Below, in pieces: positions 36,216-45,748 of a stretch of 64,000 bases of DNA. The position numbers and the translations under genes were made by a program. The notes below the pieces were generated by a model. It was not told the origin of the DNA and made no database searches. It worked only from the letters and a program-made list of their open reading frames with translations. The stretch is from Crocinitomicaceae bacterium. Its GTDB lineage: Bacteria > Bacteroidota > Bacteroidia > Flavobacteriales_D > Crocinitomicaceae. Location: NCBI GenBank assembly GCA_024639405.1, contig JAHEIL010000013.1, positions 1 through 64,000 of the forward strand, written 5' to 3'. Within the stretch, counting starts at the first letter, position 1. Each line of letters opens with the position of its first letter.

Positions 36216-37359
36216 AAAAATTATTTGCACATCATGTATTTACGATGAAGAAACACCTGGAATTGAATTTGATAATTTAGGTGAATGTAATTATTGTAAA
36301 CAAGTTAACGACTTAAAGACTTTATTCAACACAGGAAATCCTGATGGAGAAAAAGAGTTAAACACTATCATTGAAGATATAAAAAGAGCAGGGAAAAACA
36401 AAAAATACGACTGTGTAATTGGAGTTAGTGGAGGTACAGACTCATCTTTCCTCATGTTTAAAGCGATTGAATGGGGATTAAGACCTCTTGCTGTTCATTA
36501 TGACAATACTTGGAATACATCCGTTGCAAATGAAAATATACGTAAGGTTACTTCTTATTTAAACATTGATTTATACACTTACGTTGTAGATAATAAAGAA
36601 GCTGATGATATTTTTAAGTCATTTTTATTAGCTGGAGTTCCTGAATTTGATGCCTCAACAGATATTGCATTAGCACAAGTTATAAGAAGCGCAGCAGCAA
36701 AATATAAAATAAAATATATTTTAGAAGGACATTCATTTATTGCAGAAGGAGTTTCTCCTATCGGTAAAAATTATTTTGATGGTAAATATATTTCTGACAT
36801 TCACAAGAAATACGGTAAAATAAAAATGAAAACATACCCAAACATGACTTTTTACCAATTCATGAAGTGGGTTTTAGTATACCGACAAAAATTTATTAGA
36901 CCACTTTGGTATATCGATTATTCGAAAGAAAATGCAAAGAAAGATTTAATTGAAAAGACAGGTTGGCAATATTATGGAGGGCACCATTTAGAAAATAGAG
37001 CTACTAATTTTTTACACACTATATACAACCCGAAAAAATTTAACATTGATAATAGAAATTGGAGTTTATCTGCAGAAGTTAGAGCGAAAATTACTTCAAA
37101 AGAAGATGCTCTTAAGACTTATAACACTCCAATAAAAGAAGACCCCGAATTAATCGAATATGTAAAGAAAAGGTTAGAATTAAATGATCAAGAATATGAA
37201 GCCGTATTTAAAAGTGATAAAAGATCATTTAGAGATTTCAAGACTTACAAAAAAAGATTTGAACAACTTAGGCCATTATTTGCAATTCTTGCTAAAGCAA
37301 ATTTAGTGCCTACAAGTTTTTATCTAAAATATTGTTTCCCATTTAAAAATGAAATATGA
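36208..37359 (+). CDS. wbpG: N-acetyl sugar amidotransferase (WbpG/WbuX family)
   Basis: A 383-residue enzyme from the ATG at 36208; the frame extends to 36175 within the acetyltransferase gene, but the Cys motif fits the later start. Two CxxC pairs (Cys7/Cys10 and Cys27/Cys30) suggest a zinc site. The PP-loop SGGTDS is at residues 74-79 and activates the acetamido group with ATP. This family (TIGR03573 type) uses ammonia from HisH/HisF partners to turn an N-acetyl group on a UDP-sugar into an acetamidino group. Those two partners follow immediately. It therefore defines an amidino-sugar pathway. Confidence 0.92.
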   Translation: MNKKIICTSCIYDEETPGIEFDNLGECNYCKQVNDLKTLFNTGNPDGEKELNTIIEDIKRAGKNKKYDCVIGVSGGTDSSFLMFKAIEWGLRPLAVHYDNTWNTSVANENIRKVTSYLNIDLYTYVVDNKEADDIFKSFLLAGVPEFDASTDIALAQVIRSAAAKYKIKYILEGHSFIAEGVSPIGKNYFDGKYISDIHKKYGKIKMKTYPNMTFYQFMKWVLVYRQKFIRPLWYIDYSKENAKKDLIEKTGWQYYGGHHLENRATNFLHTIYNPKKFNIDNRNWSLSAEVRAKITSKEDALKTYNTPIKEDPELIEYVKKRLELNDQEYEAVFKSDKRSFRDFKTYKKRFEQLRPLFAILAKANLVPTSFYLKYCFPFKNEI

Positions 37360-37967
37360 TAACGATTGTTGATTATGGATTAGGCAATCTTGGCTCAATT
37401 CAAAATATGCTAAAAAAAATTGGTGCAAAAAGTATCATATCAAATAACATATCAGAAATAAGTGACGCAGAAAAAATTATTTTACCTGGTGTTGGTTCAT
37501 TTGATTCAGCTATGAATAAAATAAATGAATTAAACTTAAAAGATATTCTTATAAAAAAAGCTAACATTGACAAAATTCCTTTTTTAGGCATTTGTTTGGG
37601 AATGCAAATACTTACTAATTCAAGCGAAGAAGGCTCTGAAAAAGGCTTAGGCCTAATAAATGCTGCGACGCTTAAGTTTAATTTAATAGATCAATCATTG
37701 AAAATACCTCACATGGGATGGAACACAATTGAGGATATTTCTGAAAATGAGTTAACTTTATCTATGAATGAAAGAGAACAAAAATTTTATTTTGTACATT
37801 CATACTACGTAAAATGTCACAATTCTAATAACGTAATTGGCACAACAAAACATGGACAAGTTTTTCATTCTATGATTAAAAATAATAACATATATGGCGC
37901 TCAATTTCATCCTGAAAAAAGCCATACGTTTGGCATGAATTTATTTAAAAATTTTGACGCAATTTGA
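37356..37967 (+). CDS. HisH-like glutamine amidotransferase of the amidino-sugar system (WbuY/HisH2)
   Basis: A 203-residue class I glutamine amidotransferase. The triad is intact: Cys80 in GICLGMQIL, His185 and Glu187 in GAQFHPEKSH. PHMGWNTI is the HisH-type substrate motif. It would hydrolyse glutamine and pass ammonia to the HisF-like partner. Its position between WbpG and the HisF-like gene (4-nt overlap at the 5' end) points to sugar amidation, not histidine synthesis; no other his genes are nearby. Confidence 0.92.
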   Translation: MITIVDYGLGNLGSIQNMLKKIGAKSIISNNISEISDAEKIILPGVGSFDSAMNKINELNLKDILIKKANIDKIPFLGICLGMQILTNSSEEGSEKGLGLINAATLKFNLIDQSLKIPHMGWNTIEDISENELTLSMNEREQKFYFVHSYYVKCHNSNNVIGTTKHGQVFHSMIKNNNIYGAQFHPEKSHTFGMNLFKNFDAI

Positions 37968-37969
37968 GG

Positions 37970-38731
37970 ATGCTTAAAACTAGAGTTATACCGACCTTAT
38001 TAATTAATAATGATTCTATTGTCAAAACTATTCAATTTAAGAATCCAAAATATATTGGTGATCCAATAAATACATGTAAAATATTTAATGAACTTGAAGT
38101 TGACGAATTGTGTATTTTAGATATTAATGCAACAAAAAACAACCAGGTTCCAAATTTTAAATTATTAGAAGAATTAAGTAGGGAGTGTTTTATGCCATTA
38201 AGTTATGGTGGTGGAATAAAAGATTTTGAAACTGCAGAAAAAATTTTCAAAATAGGATACGAAAAAATAATAATAAACAATCAATTATTTAGTAATAAAT
38301 ATCTGATTAAAAAGTTAGTCGAAAACTATGGTAGCCAAGCTATTATAGCATCAATTGATATCAAGAAAACACTTTTAAAAGGGTATCAAATATTTCATTA
38401 TAAAGAAAATGCATTTGACAAGCTTACTTTAAAAGATAGGCTAAATCAAGTTGTTGAATTTGGAATTGGTGAGCTTTTAATTCAAAACATTGACCGTGAA
38501 GGTACATGGAAAGGATTCGATAATAAATTAAACCAATTAATTTGTGATTCAATTAGTATACCTGTAATTGTTTCTGGGGGAGCTTATTCTATAGACGATA
38601 TTGAAAAAGCTGTAAAAGTAGGAAAAGCATCAGCTGTTGCATTGGGGAGTATGGTTGTTTATCAAAAAAAGGATATGGGTGTTCTAATTAATTTCCCAAA
38701 CAAAACTGTTCTAGAAAAAGCTCTTATATGA
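37970..38731 (+). CDS. wbuZ: HisF-like protein of the amidino-sugar system (WbuZ/HisF2), catalytic Asp11 replaced
   Basis: 253 residues from the ATG at 37970 (a TTG at 37964 overlaps the HisH stop). The protein aligns with HisF from its first residues: MLKTRVIPTLLINND against the usual MLxxRIIPCLDV. Position 11, the catalytic Asp of HisF, is Leu, while the second catalytic Asp (130, in ASIDIKK) is kept. Barrel phosphate loops (YGGGIKDFETAE, VIVSGGAYS, VALGSMVVY) are intact. Loss of Asp11 means it is unlikely to act as imidazole glycerol-phosphate cyclase. It fits the WbuZ-type ammonia conduit that serves the sugar amidotransferase. Confidence 0.92.
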   Translation: MLKTRVIPTLLINNDSIVKTIQFKNPKYIGDPINTCKIFNELEVDELCILDINATKNNQVPNFKLLEELSRECFMPLSYGGGIKDFETAEKIFKIGYEKIIINNQLFSNKYLIKKLVENYGSQAIIASIDIKKTLLKGYQIFHYKENAFDKLTLKDRLNQVVEFGIGELLIQNIDREGTWKGFDNKLNQLICDSISIPVIVSGGAYSIDDIEKAVKVGKASAVALGSMVVYQKKDMGVLINFPNKTVLEKALI

Positions 38732-39915
38732 ATATTTTTATTGGTACATCTGAAATCGCATCCGTATTAACTGAACTAGCGGAAGGTTTTAAGGAGTTAG
38801 GGCATAATGTCACTACTTATGTTACAGAAGTAAATAAATTTTACGAAAAAAATAATTATGATATAAAAAGGAATCTATTTTTAAATGATCAATTTAACTA
38901 TAAATCTAAAAAATGGATACCTTCAAGAATTAAAAATGAAATTGAAAAAATTGATATAAAATTTAAATCAATTTATTTAAAGATAAAAAATAAAAAACTT
39001 ATCGAGAATAATGATTTATTTATTTTTATTTGGGAACCTTGGATTGAGGAATCACTTTTATTTCCTTTAATTAAGAGTAAAGGAAAAAAAATAATATGCA
39101 TTCAATTAGGTTCAGATGTTAGATATTTGGAAGCATTTAGTTATGAATTTAATATCGATATATCATCATTTCCAGAACATTATAAAGGGAATTTTGAACA
39201 GAAAATAAAAAAAATTAGAGCACAGGAATTATATGCTGATGTTATTTATTCTGTTCCGGATCAAGCAAGTTTGATGATAAAAGATTATAAACATATTTAC
39301 ATTCCAATAAGTCAAAATAAAAACATACATTTTAATATTCCAAAAAGAAAAATACCTTTAATTGTTCATGCACCCTCAAATTCAGATATAAAAGGAACTA
39401 ATGTTATCCTTAAAATAATTCAACAATTGAAAAATAATGGCGTAAATTTTGAATTTAAACTAATTCAAAATATGCAAAATGATGAATTAATAAATGTTTT
39501 AAGTGATGCCGATATATTATGCGATGAACTTTATTTTCATGGCCCCGGTGTATTAAGTACAGAGGCAATGTTAGCTGGTTGTGCTGTTCTAACAAGAACA
39601 ATAAAAACAGATTTTTTCAACCCTCCAGTTGTATCAATAAATGAAAATAATTTATATGATGAATTAAAAAATTTAATTGAAAATATTGAATTAAGATCTC
39701 AATTAGCTATACTTGGAAGAGAATTCGCATTAATAAACAATAATTCAGTATCAATAACTTCTAAAATGATAGAAGATTTAACAATAATAAACAAAAACGA
39801 ATATTATAAACCTAATTTCTATTTAAATAATCAAAAGCTTTTTGAAAAAGAACTCACTTCAAGTCTAAAAATGCTTGATAAATTAGTAATTGATAATATA
39901 TCCTCGACAAAATGA
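38728..39915 (+). CDS. Glycosyltransferase-like protein
   Basis: A 395-residue protein with a GT-B layout: the N-terminal ELAEGFKELGHNVTTYVTE, the central IICIQLGSDVRY, and the C-terminal VHAPSNSDIKGTNVILKI followed by YFHGPGVLSTEAMLAGCAVLTR. The last stretch corresponds to the GT4 donor-binding loop with Glu (STEAM). It is very Asn/Ile/Lys-rich, in line with highly AT-rich DNA. It overlaps the HisF-like gene by 4 nt, so it belongs to the amidino-sugar operon and may transfer that sugar. Confidence in the GT4 family is moderate. Confidence 0.75.
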   Translation: MNIFIGTSEIASVLTELAEGFKELGHNVTTYVTEVNKFYEKNNYDIKRNLFLNDQFNYKSKKWIPSRIKNEIEKIDIKFKSIYLKIKNKKLIENNDLFIFIWEPWIEESLLFPLIKSKGKKIICIQLGSDVRYLEAFSYEFNIDISSFPEHYKGNFEQKIKKIRAQELYADVIYSVPDQASLMIKDYKHIYIPISQNKNIHFNIPKRKIPLIVHAPSNSDIKGTNVILKIIQQLKNNGVNFEFKLIQNMQNDELINVLSDADILCDELYFHGPGVLSTEAMLAGCAVLTRTIKTDFFNPPVVSINENNLYDELKNLIENIELRSQLAILGREFALINNNSVSITSKMIEDLTIINKNEYYKPNFYLNNQKLFEKELTSSLKMLDKLVIDNISSTK

Positions 39916-41039
39916 ATCTTCAACTAATTTATCTAACTATAAATATTGACCAAACAGCTATAGGAGTTATGAATAAAATAACTGCTAAATGTGAGAAGTT
40001 TAATGAACAAAACTCACCATGTGATTGGGTTAATATAAGTGAATATACTAAATCAGTATACATTAATAATAAATTAATTTTATCATTCGAAAATGACAAA
40101 ATATTAATTGATTTTTTCAACGAATTTAGCAATGGAAAAATAATAATTTTTAGACATGTAGATTTCTCTGATAATATCTATCATCTTTTAAAAAATAAAA
40201 TAAGTATATCAGAACACAATACAATTGAGCTTTATGAATGGCTAAACATTTACAAACATTATAAATTCAAAGATTGGGTCTATTTATTAAGAACTTTTGA
40301 GATTAAAAGTGTTCTAAATAAATTATTCTTTTACACATTTACAGCAAAAAAAAAATACAAGGTTTTTTCTGGGTTTATTGGTGTAACAGAAGAAATTAGA
40401 GCTTATCAAGAAAAGAAATATTACGGAAAATTAATTCCGAGTTCTGTTATTTCAAATGGAGTAAAAAAAAGAACTTCTATAGACATAGACATCCCTATTA
40501 TTGATGAAAAAAGAGGTGATATAACCTTTGTTTTTTTTGCTGGAAACGATTATATTTGGAATAACTTTAAACGACTGGCAGATTCACTATTAAATTACAG
40601 TAATTTTAAAATAGTTTATTTTGGAACCATTAAACATGAAAACAAAATTACACATAGTAATATTTCATATTTCAAAAGTTATGATTTATTAGACATTCAA
40701 TCATTGAATCATAAAAACACTATTGGAATAGGCACTCTTGGTCTTTTTAAAAAAAAATTAAATGAAGCTTGCCCTTTAAAAGTACGTGATTATTGGTCTC
40801 TCGGTTTTCCAGTTATAATGGGATATCGTGATACAGATGTTATTAATAATAAATTTCTTGAACCATTTGTATTAGAATTTCCAAATGATAGTTCTTTGCT
40901 TGATTATAAAAAAATTGAAGAATTTATTGATCAATTAAAAAACTACAAACGTTCTGATATTATAAATCATTTAGACAAAATTTCTATAGAATCTAAAACG
41001 AAAGAATATATTAAATTTATTAATTCAATTTCTAACTAA
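39912..41039 (+). CDS. Putative glycosyltransferase, AT-rich
   Basis: A 375-residue protein with a distant GT4-like pattern. The segments GFIGVTEEIRAYQEKKYYG, SVISNGVKKR (position of the GT4 'viPNGvD' motif), ITFVFFAGNDYIWNNF and LKVRDYWSLGFPVIMG (donor-site helix, here Lys-x-Arg-Asp-Tyr) occur in the right order. It lacks the classical E-x7-E, so the assignment is tentative. It overlaps the preceding gene by 4 nt. Its base composition is among the most AT-rich of the window. Confidence 0.6.
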   Translation: MNLQLIYLTINIDQTAIGVMNKITAKCEKFNEQNSPCDWVNISEYTKSVYINNKLILSFENDKILIDFFNEFSNGKIIIFRHVDFSDNIYHLLKNKISISEHNTIELYEWLNIYKHYKFKDWVYLLRTFEIKSVLNKLFFYTFTAKKKYKVFSGFIGVTEEIRAYQEKKYYGKLIPSSVISNGVKKRTSIDIDIPIIDEKRGDITFVFFAGNDYIWNNFKRLADSLLNYSNFKIVYFGTIKHENKITHSNISYFKSYDLLDIQSLNHKNTIGIGTLGLFKKKLNEACPLKVRDYWSLGFPVIMGYRDTDVINNKFLEPFVLEFPNDSSLLDYKKIEEFIDQLKNYKRSDIINHLDKISIESKTKEYIKFINSISN

Positions 41040-41043
41040 TTCA

Positions 41044-42165
41044 ATGATCAAACTAGCAATTATCTCTGATGATCCTGGAACGGGTGGCGCCTACAAGGTT
41101 GCTGAGGAAATCGCGTTAGGTTTGCCTATGGATTCTTATGATGTGCAGTTTTTCTTTCTTTGTGAGCCTTCTAATGAGATGACTTTTCCTAATGGAATTT
41201 TTCTAGGAACACCACAATTCAAATTTGATTATTCATTGTTGGATTATTTAAAATTAGCGTTTGTACCGAAAAATAATCAAAAATCATATTTACCTTTAAA
41301 TAAAGCGTTAATTGATTTTCAACCTGATCTTATTCATTTTCATACACACATCATAAAATTACCCTTAATTCATTCACTTAAAAAGTATTTTAAACACCTT
41401 ATTTTTACAGACCATTCACAACGCATAAGAGGAAATGAACTTAGCATCCTTAAAACTAAATTAATGGGATTGGCATTTAAGCAACTTCTTTCTAATGTGA
41501 ATACTGTGTTTGTTTCTAAGTATGCATTTAAAACAGCTATCACGATCGGATATGGCAATGAAAACAAAGATTATTGTATTGAAAATACTGTAAATAGTTC
41601 GAGATTTACACCAAACAATTTGCCTAAAATAAAATTATCAGTTGTTTATTTAGCTCGAATCAATGAAGGAAAAGGGCATGAGTTGCTGTTACAAGCATGG
41701 GAATTAATTCCACATACCGATGGATTGGAATTAGAATTGTATGGGATCGAAGCAGATAATGGAACAGTTCGCAACCTAATTGCATCCACTAATTTCCCCA
41801 ATCCTGTTTCGTATTGCGGAGTAACTAATACACCTGAAAAAGTATTGCAAGCAGCATCAATTGGTGTTTTCCCATCATACCGTGAAGGAATGCCATTAGC
41901 ACTGCTTGAAATGATGGCCTCTGAATTACCAGTTGTCGCATCTGATATTCCAGAAATCAGTACAATTGTAAATGACAAAGTGGATGTTTTTCTATTTAAA
42001 TGTGGTGATGCAAAAGACCTTTCTGAAAAATTGATCGCAGTAATTCAAGATGAACAATTGAGAAATCAATTGGGTAAACAAGCTCGCATAACAGTTGAAG
42101 AGAAGTATGCAACCCCACTTTGGATTTCTTATCAAAATGTTTATAAAAGATTATTAAATCAATGA
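41044..42165 (+). CDS. Glycosyltransferase family 4 protein
   Basis: A 373-residue classic GT4 enzyme: AIISDDPGTGGAYKVAEEIA (N-terminal Gly loop), DLIHFHTH, VSVVYLARINEGKGHELLL-type strand (VVYLARINEGKGHELL), and FPSYREGMPLALLEMMASEL with the E-x7-E pair. Four bases separate it from the AT-rich gene upstream, and from here the composition returns to that of the surrounding chromosome. It overlaps the next glycosyltransferase gene by 4 nt. Confidence 0.92.
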   Translation: MIKLAIISDDPGTGGAYKVAEEIALGLPMDSYDVQFFFLCEPSNEMTFPNGIFLGTPQFKFDYSLLDYLKLAFVPKNNQKSYLPLNKALIDFQPDLIHFHTHIIKLPLIHSLKKYFKHLIFTDHSQRIRGNELSILKTKLMGLAFKQLLSNVNTVFVSKYAFKTAITIGYGNENKDYCIENTVNSSRFTPNNLPKIKLSVVYLARINEGKGHELLLQAWELIPHTDGLELELYGIEADNGTVRNLIASTNFPNPVSYCGVTNTPEKVLQAASIGVFPSYREGMPLALLEMMASELPVVASDIPEISTIVNDKVDVFLFKCGDAKDLSEKLIAVIQDEQLRNQLGKQARITVEEKYATPLWISYQNVYKRLLNQ

Positions 42166-43232
42166 AAGACATCATTTACATACATGGTCGACCTTCTGGT
42201 CATCCAATACACGATGCCTATGCAAAAAGCATTCATGCCAAATTTTTGGCTGAAGATTTTATTTTGCCTTGGTTACAAAAAAATGATCAACGTAAAATTA
42301 TTCGATACACAAGTTGGATTTTATGTTCATTATTTTTCCCTTCAAAATTAAAGAATAAAGTTTTATTTTGTGAGGGAATGCGCGTACCTCCATTATTGGT
42401 GAAAAAATTTTTCTTATTGAATAGAAAACAGCAATTAACAGCTTTAATGGCAGATGAGTCGTTGTATTTGACTGCAACTAAAAAATATCCAAAAATAACG
42501 TTATTGTTGATGCATGCATTTTTTAAACAATGTGACTACTTAATTTGTATAGGTCCTCTTCAAAAAGAACTTGCGCAAGCAATATTACCTTCAAAACAGC
42601 ATTATAAAATCAAAGAGATTTTTAATGGCCTGTCTCAAGAAACCTTTAAAAAACTAAGTAATTGTAGCATTGATTTCAACTCGAAAAATATCTTATTCAT
42701 TGCACACATTAGTGCAGATTTTAGATACTATTACAAAGGATTGGATGTTATTATTAATGTTTTTGAGAAACTATTACTAAAAAACCCTTCTTACACCTTA
42801 ACATTAGTAGGTGAAATAGAAAAACCAATTCAAGAATTAATTAAAAACAGTTTAAGCGATTCAAATTTTCAACAATTAATTTTTACTGGAAAAGCAGATG
42901 TTTCAAAAGAAATAGAAAAAGCCTCACTTTGTATTCACACTTCAAGAGGTGATGCTTTTCCAACATCTACACTTGAAACGATGGCAGCAGGTTTACCAAC
43001 TATTGTTTCAGAACTTACTGGAACAAAAGAAATTTGCAGAAAAATTCATCCTAATTTAGTTAGTCCTTTAGAAATTGATGCAATTATAGCATCAATTGAA
43101 TGGTATATTGATTTACCCATCACTGAAAAAATAGAAATTGGTAAGAATGCTAAAAAACAAAGCAGTTTTTATACAGAAGAAAAATCTAAAAATGAATTTA
43201 TAGCACTCATGAAAACACTTATTATAAAATGA
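42162..43232 (+). CDS. Glycosyltransferase family 4 protein
   Basis: A 356-residue GT4-type protein with IYIHGRPSGHPIHDAYAKS at the N-terminus, ILFIAHISADFRYYYKGLD as the central strand-loop and HTSRGDAFPTSTLETMAAGL as the donor-site motif (Asp-x-Phe-Pro-x3-Leu-Glu). The C-terminus is typical. ATGA overlaps link it with both flanking glycosyltransferase genes. Donor and acceptor sugars cannot be deduced. Confidence 0.87.
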   Translation: MKDIIYIHGRPSGHPIHDAYAKSIHAKFLAEDFILPWLQKNDQRKIIRYTSWILCSLFFPSKLKNKVLFCEGMRVPPLLVKKFFLLNRKQQLTALMADESLYLTATKKYPKITLLLMHAFFKQCDYLICIGPLQKELAQAILPSKQHYKIKEIFNGLSQETFKKLSNCSIDFNSKNILFIAHISADFRYYYKGLDVIINVFEKLLLKNPSYTLTLVGEIEKPIQELIKNSLSDSNFQQLIFTGKADVSKEIEKASLCIHTSRGDAFPTSTLETMAAGLPTIVSELTGTKEICRKIHPNLVSPLEIDAIIASIEWYIDLPITEKIEIGKNAKKQSSFYTEEKSKNEFIALMKTLIIK

Positions 43233-44377
43233 AAAAAGTACTTTTTTATTATTCTGCAAATATTCAAACTGTTTACATTGAAAGTCAAATTTTATTGTTT
43301 AAAGAAAAAGGGTTTGATGTTTCGTTTTTAACTAGCTGTGAAAAAGGGGTCTTTCACGAACGATTAGAAACGAATGGTGTAACAACTTATGCTGTTCCTA
43401 ATAAATTAAGGTTTAAATCGAATCCATTAAATTACATTTCTAACTTTTTGTTTTTAATTTATTTCATTAAAAAACACAAATTTAAAGTAGTCATCCCGCA
43501 TTTACACCTACCCTGTTTTGTCGCTTCATTTACACAATATTTCACAAAAGCAGACTATATTTTTTTCAGACACAATTGTAGTTGGTGGAACAATGAAGAC
43601 ATTTTACAAAATGATACCAATAAAAATGAACAACGAATCGATCGCATAATCAATAAAAGAGCGAATAGAATCGTTGTGCCTTCAGATGGTGTGAAAAAAT
43701 TCATGATTGAACACGAAGGAGTAAATCCCTCTAAAATTGAAGTGCTTCACTATATCTATAAATTCAATCTTTATCAAAAACCTGACGCGCAAAAGGTTCA
43801 AGCATTGAAAGATAAATACAAAGGACATTTGAGATTAATAATGGTTTCAAGAATGGTGAAACATAAACGCCATCAATTGGTTTTGGAATGTATAAAAGAA
43901 TTAATCGATAAAGGATTAGATTTACAATTGATCATTCTTGATGAAGGTCCAGAGTATGAAAATTTACAAAATTATGTCGTAGAAAACAACTTATCTAAAC
44001 ATGTTCATTTTATTGGATTCACTAGAGATTTTATTAATTACATGGAGATGTCTGATGTATTAATTCAACCTTCAATGACAGATGCTAGTAATAATGTATT
44101 TAAGGAAATGGGGTTACTTTCAAAAGCTGTTATCGTTAGTGAAAATGTTGCCGATTATAGTGAATACATTCACCACAATATTAATGGATTTTTAGTGCCT
44201 ATCAACAATACAAAATCACATTTGATCCAACTAATTGAAAAAATTTACTCGAATGAATACAATATAGGAAAAAACGGACTTGCACTGAGAGAAACCATTA
44301 TAAAAGAGTTTTCATTTGGTGAAAAACAAGAAATTGAATACAAAAAGTTTTTTGAGAAATTTAACTTATTAAACTAG
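43229..44377 (+). CDS. Glycosyltransferase family 4 protein, last gene of the rightward operon
   Basis: A 382-residue GT4 enzyme. KVLFYYSANIQTVYIESQI is the N-terminal domain start. RLIMVSRMVKHKRHQLVLECI is the conserved GT4 central motif. IQPSMTDASNNVFKEMGLLSKAVIVS is the donor-binding region, shortened here to TDASNNVFKEMGL. It ends inside the convergent membrane protein gene by 9 nt, with no terminator between them. Confidence 0.9.
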   Translation: MKKVLFYYSANIQTVYIESQILLFKEKGFDVSFLTSCEKGVFHERLETNGVTTYAVPNKLRFKSNPLNYISNFLFLIYFIKKHKFKVVIPHLHLPCFVASFTQYFTKADYIFFRHNCSWWNNEDILQNDTNKNEQRIDRIINKRANRIVVPSDGVKKFMIEHEGVNPSKIEVLHYIYKFNLYQKPDAQKVQALKDKYKGHLRLIMVSRMVKHKRHQLVLECIKELIDKGLDLQLIILDEGPEYENLQNYVVENNLSKHVHFIGFTRDFINYMEMSDVLIQPSMTDASNNVFKEMGLLSKAVIVSENVADYSEYIHHNINGFLVPINNTKSHLIQLIEKIYSNEYNIGKNGLALRETIIKEFSFGEKQEIEYKKFFEKFNLLN

Positions 44378-45724
44378 TTTTTTCTGATTCGGTCTTATTA
44401 GTAAAATCATCAACAAAAAAGGGATTAAAGGTGCTCGAATTCTAACTAATACACCAAAAAGAATTGAAGTATATCCAGCAATATAAGCAATGATTAATAC
44501 AAAAAACAAACAGAATACTAAAAATTCTGTTTTTTGAATAAAATATAGTCGCTCTTTTAACTTTTTGGTCACAAAAAACCGAATGGTAAAAAACAGAAGC
44601 ATCAAACTTTCCAAACCATTTAAGATTAAGGATAAATTCAAAGATTCCCAAATGAACGGTCTGTAAAGCCCTGCAATTAGTGAAGCAGGTAAAGCTTTCA
44701 CCATCCCTATTGGGGTAAATTCTAAATCTCCTAAACTGTATTTTTTGTTCCCATAAATCGTGTTATTGGTCAAATCCAAATTCACGACTTTTGCTTCATT
44801 GATAAAGGTTTCGGCAGCAGAACTTTTTAAGAAAAGTGCAAAAGCTAAAATACATATACTAAAAAATGTAAGTTTACTTAAAAATTGCATAATGTTACCC
44901 CTATTAATTTTGTTGGATAAACGAACCCCATAAGCCATGAACATAGGCGCTAAAACAGCCATTAAAATGAATGGTCGTATTTTTAACATGAGTAAAAATG
45001 CTAACAACAAAAACAACCAATACCGTTTCTTTGATTTTTGTTGGGTAGAAATTAAGATATTCAAGTAATAAAAAGCATAACAAACAGCTATAAATAATAT
45101 AGTATCTTTCGATAAACCAGAACACCAAAAACCTAAAGATGGAATCCCGAAAATGGCTAAAGCAATTGTTTTGTCTGAATGTAAGTTATAACTTCGCACC
45201 ATTTCAAACAAGCGCCATGAAGCGATAAAGGTAAAAAAAGCAAAAACTATTTGTAACAAGATATACGACCCAAAGGTGAAAAAAGAAAAGACAGAACCAA
45301 GTTTACAAACAAAAAAAGTTTCTGCTTCGTTGTAAAAATCTCGAATTGGAATACCAGTTTTATTATTAAAATGTTCTAAAACATTATTAGAAGAGTTGTC
45401 ATAGAACATTTCTTGCCAATAAAAGTTTGGATTTTCAAAGAGTAAGTTATTCAGCATCTCCGCATTTCGCCAATAGTTGATGGAATCTCCCCCACCCTTG
45501 TAGGCAATGATATAAAACAAGGCATTTGCAAGTACTAATACTACTTTAAAAGTAAAAGCAGCGATAAAAAAACGGTAATAGGGTTTTTCTTTGTTTCGTT
45601 TGTACCGCAGGTATAAATAAATGTAGATCAATGTTAACCCGACAATACTTAACATTACATTGACTGGGGAAAAGAAATTGTTCCAGCTACGATCAAATAA
45701 TAAGGAAAGAGATTCGGAATTCAC
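44369..45724 (-). CDS. Polytopic membrane protein, possible polysaccharide polymerase-like
   Basis: About 451 residues from the GTG at 45724; a TTG at 45745 would add seven residues but lies inside a putative promoter. It has about ten hydrophobic helices with a long periplasmic loop (roughly residues 75-130) containing YKGGGDSINYW and NFYWQEMF, and a second loop after the conserved GLSKDTIL segment. Family was not recognised with certainty. The topology and place at the end of a glycan locus resemble O-antigen polymerases or related glycan-handling membrane proteins. It is leftward, opposite to the glycosyltransferases. An ABC-exported glycan would not need a Wzy polymerase, so the role is open. 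Confidence 0.6.
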   Translation of the reverse strand: MNSESLSLLFDRSWNNFFSPVNVMLSIVGLTLIYIYLYLRYKRNKEKPYYRFFIAAFTFKVVLVLANALFYIIAYKGGGDSINYWRNAEMLNNLLFENPNFYWQEMFYDNSSNNVLEHFNNKTGIPIRDFYNEAETFFVCKLGSVFSFFTFGSYILLQIVFAFFTFIASWRLFEMVRSYNLHSDKTIALAIFGIPSLGFWCSGLSKDTILFIAVCYAFYYLNILISTQQKSKKRYWLFLLLAFLLMLKIRPFILMAVLAPMFMAYGVRLSNKINRGNIMQFLSKLTFFSICILAFALFLKSSAAETFINEAKVVNLDLTNNTIYGNKKYSLGDLEFTPIGMVKALPASLIAGLYRPFIWESLNLSLILNGLESLMLLFFTIRFFVTKKLKERLYFIQKTEFLVFCLFFVLIIAYIAGYTSILFGVLVRIRAPLIPFLLMILLIRPNQKKLV

Positions 45725-45748
45725 TTTTTTTTGGTAAAAATACAATTT

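Noticed and set aside
37356..38731. HisH/HisF as histidine biosynthesis genes
   Set aside because: No other his genes are adjacent, both sit in the amidotransferase operon, and the HisF-like protein lacks Asp11.
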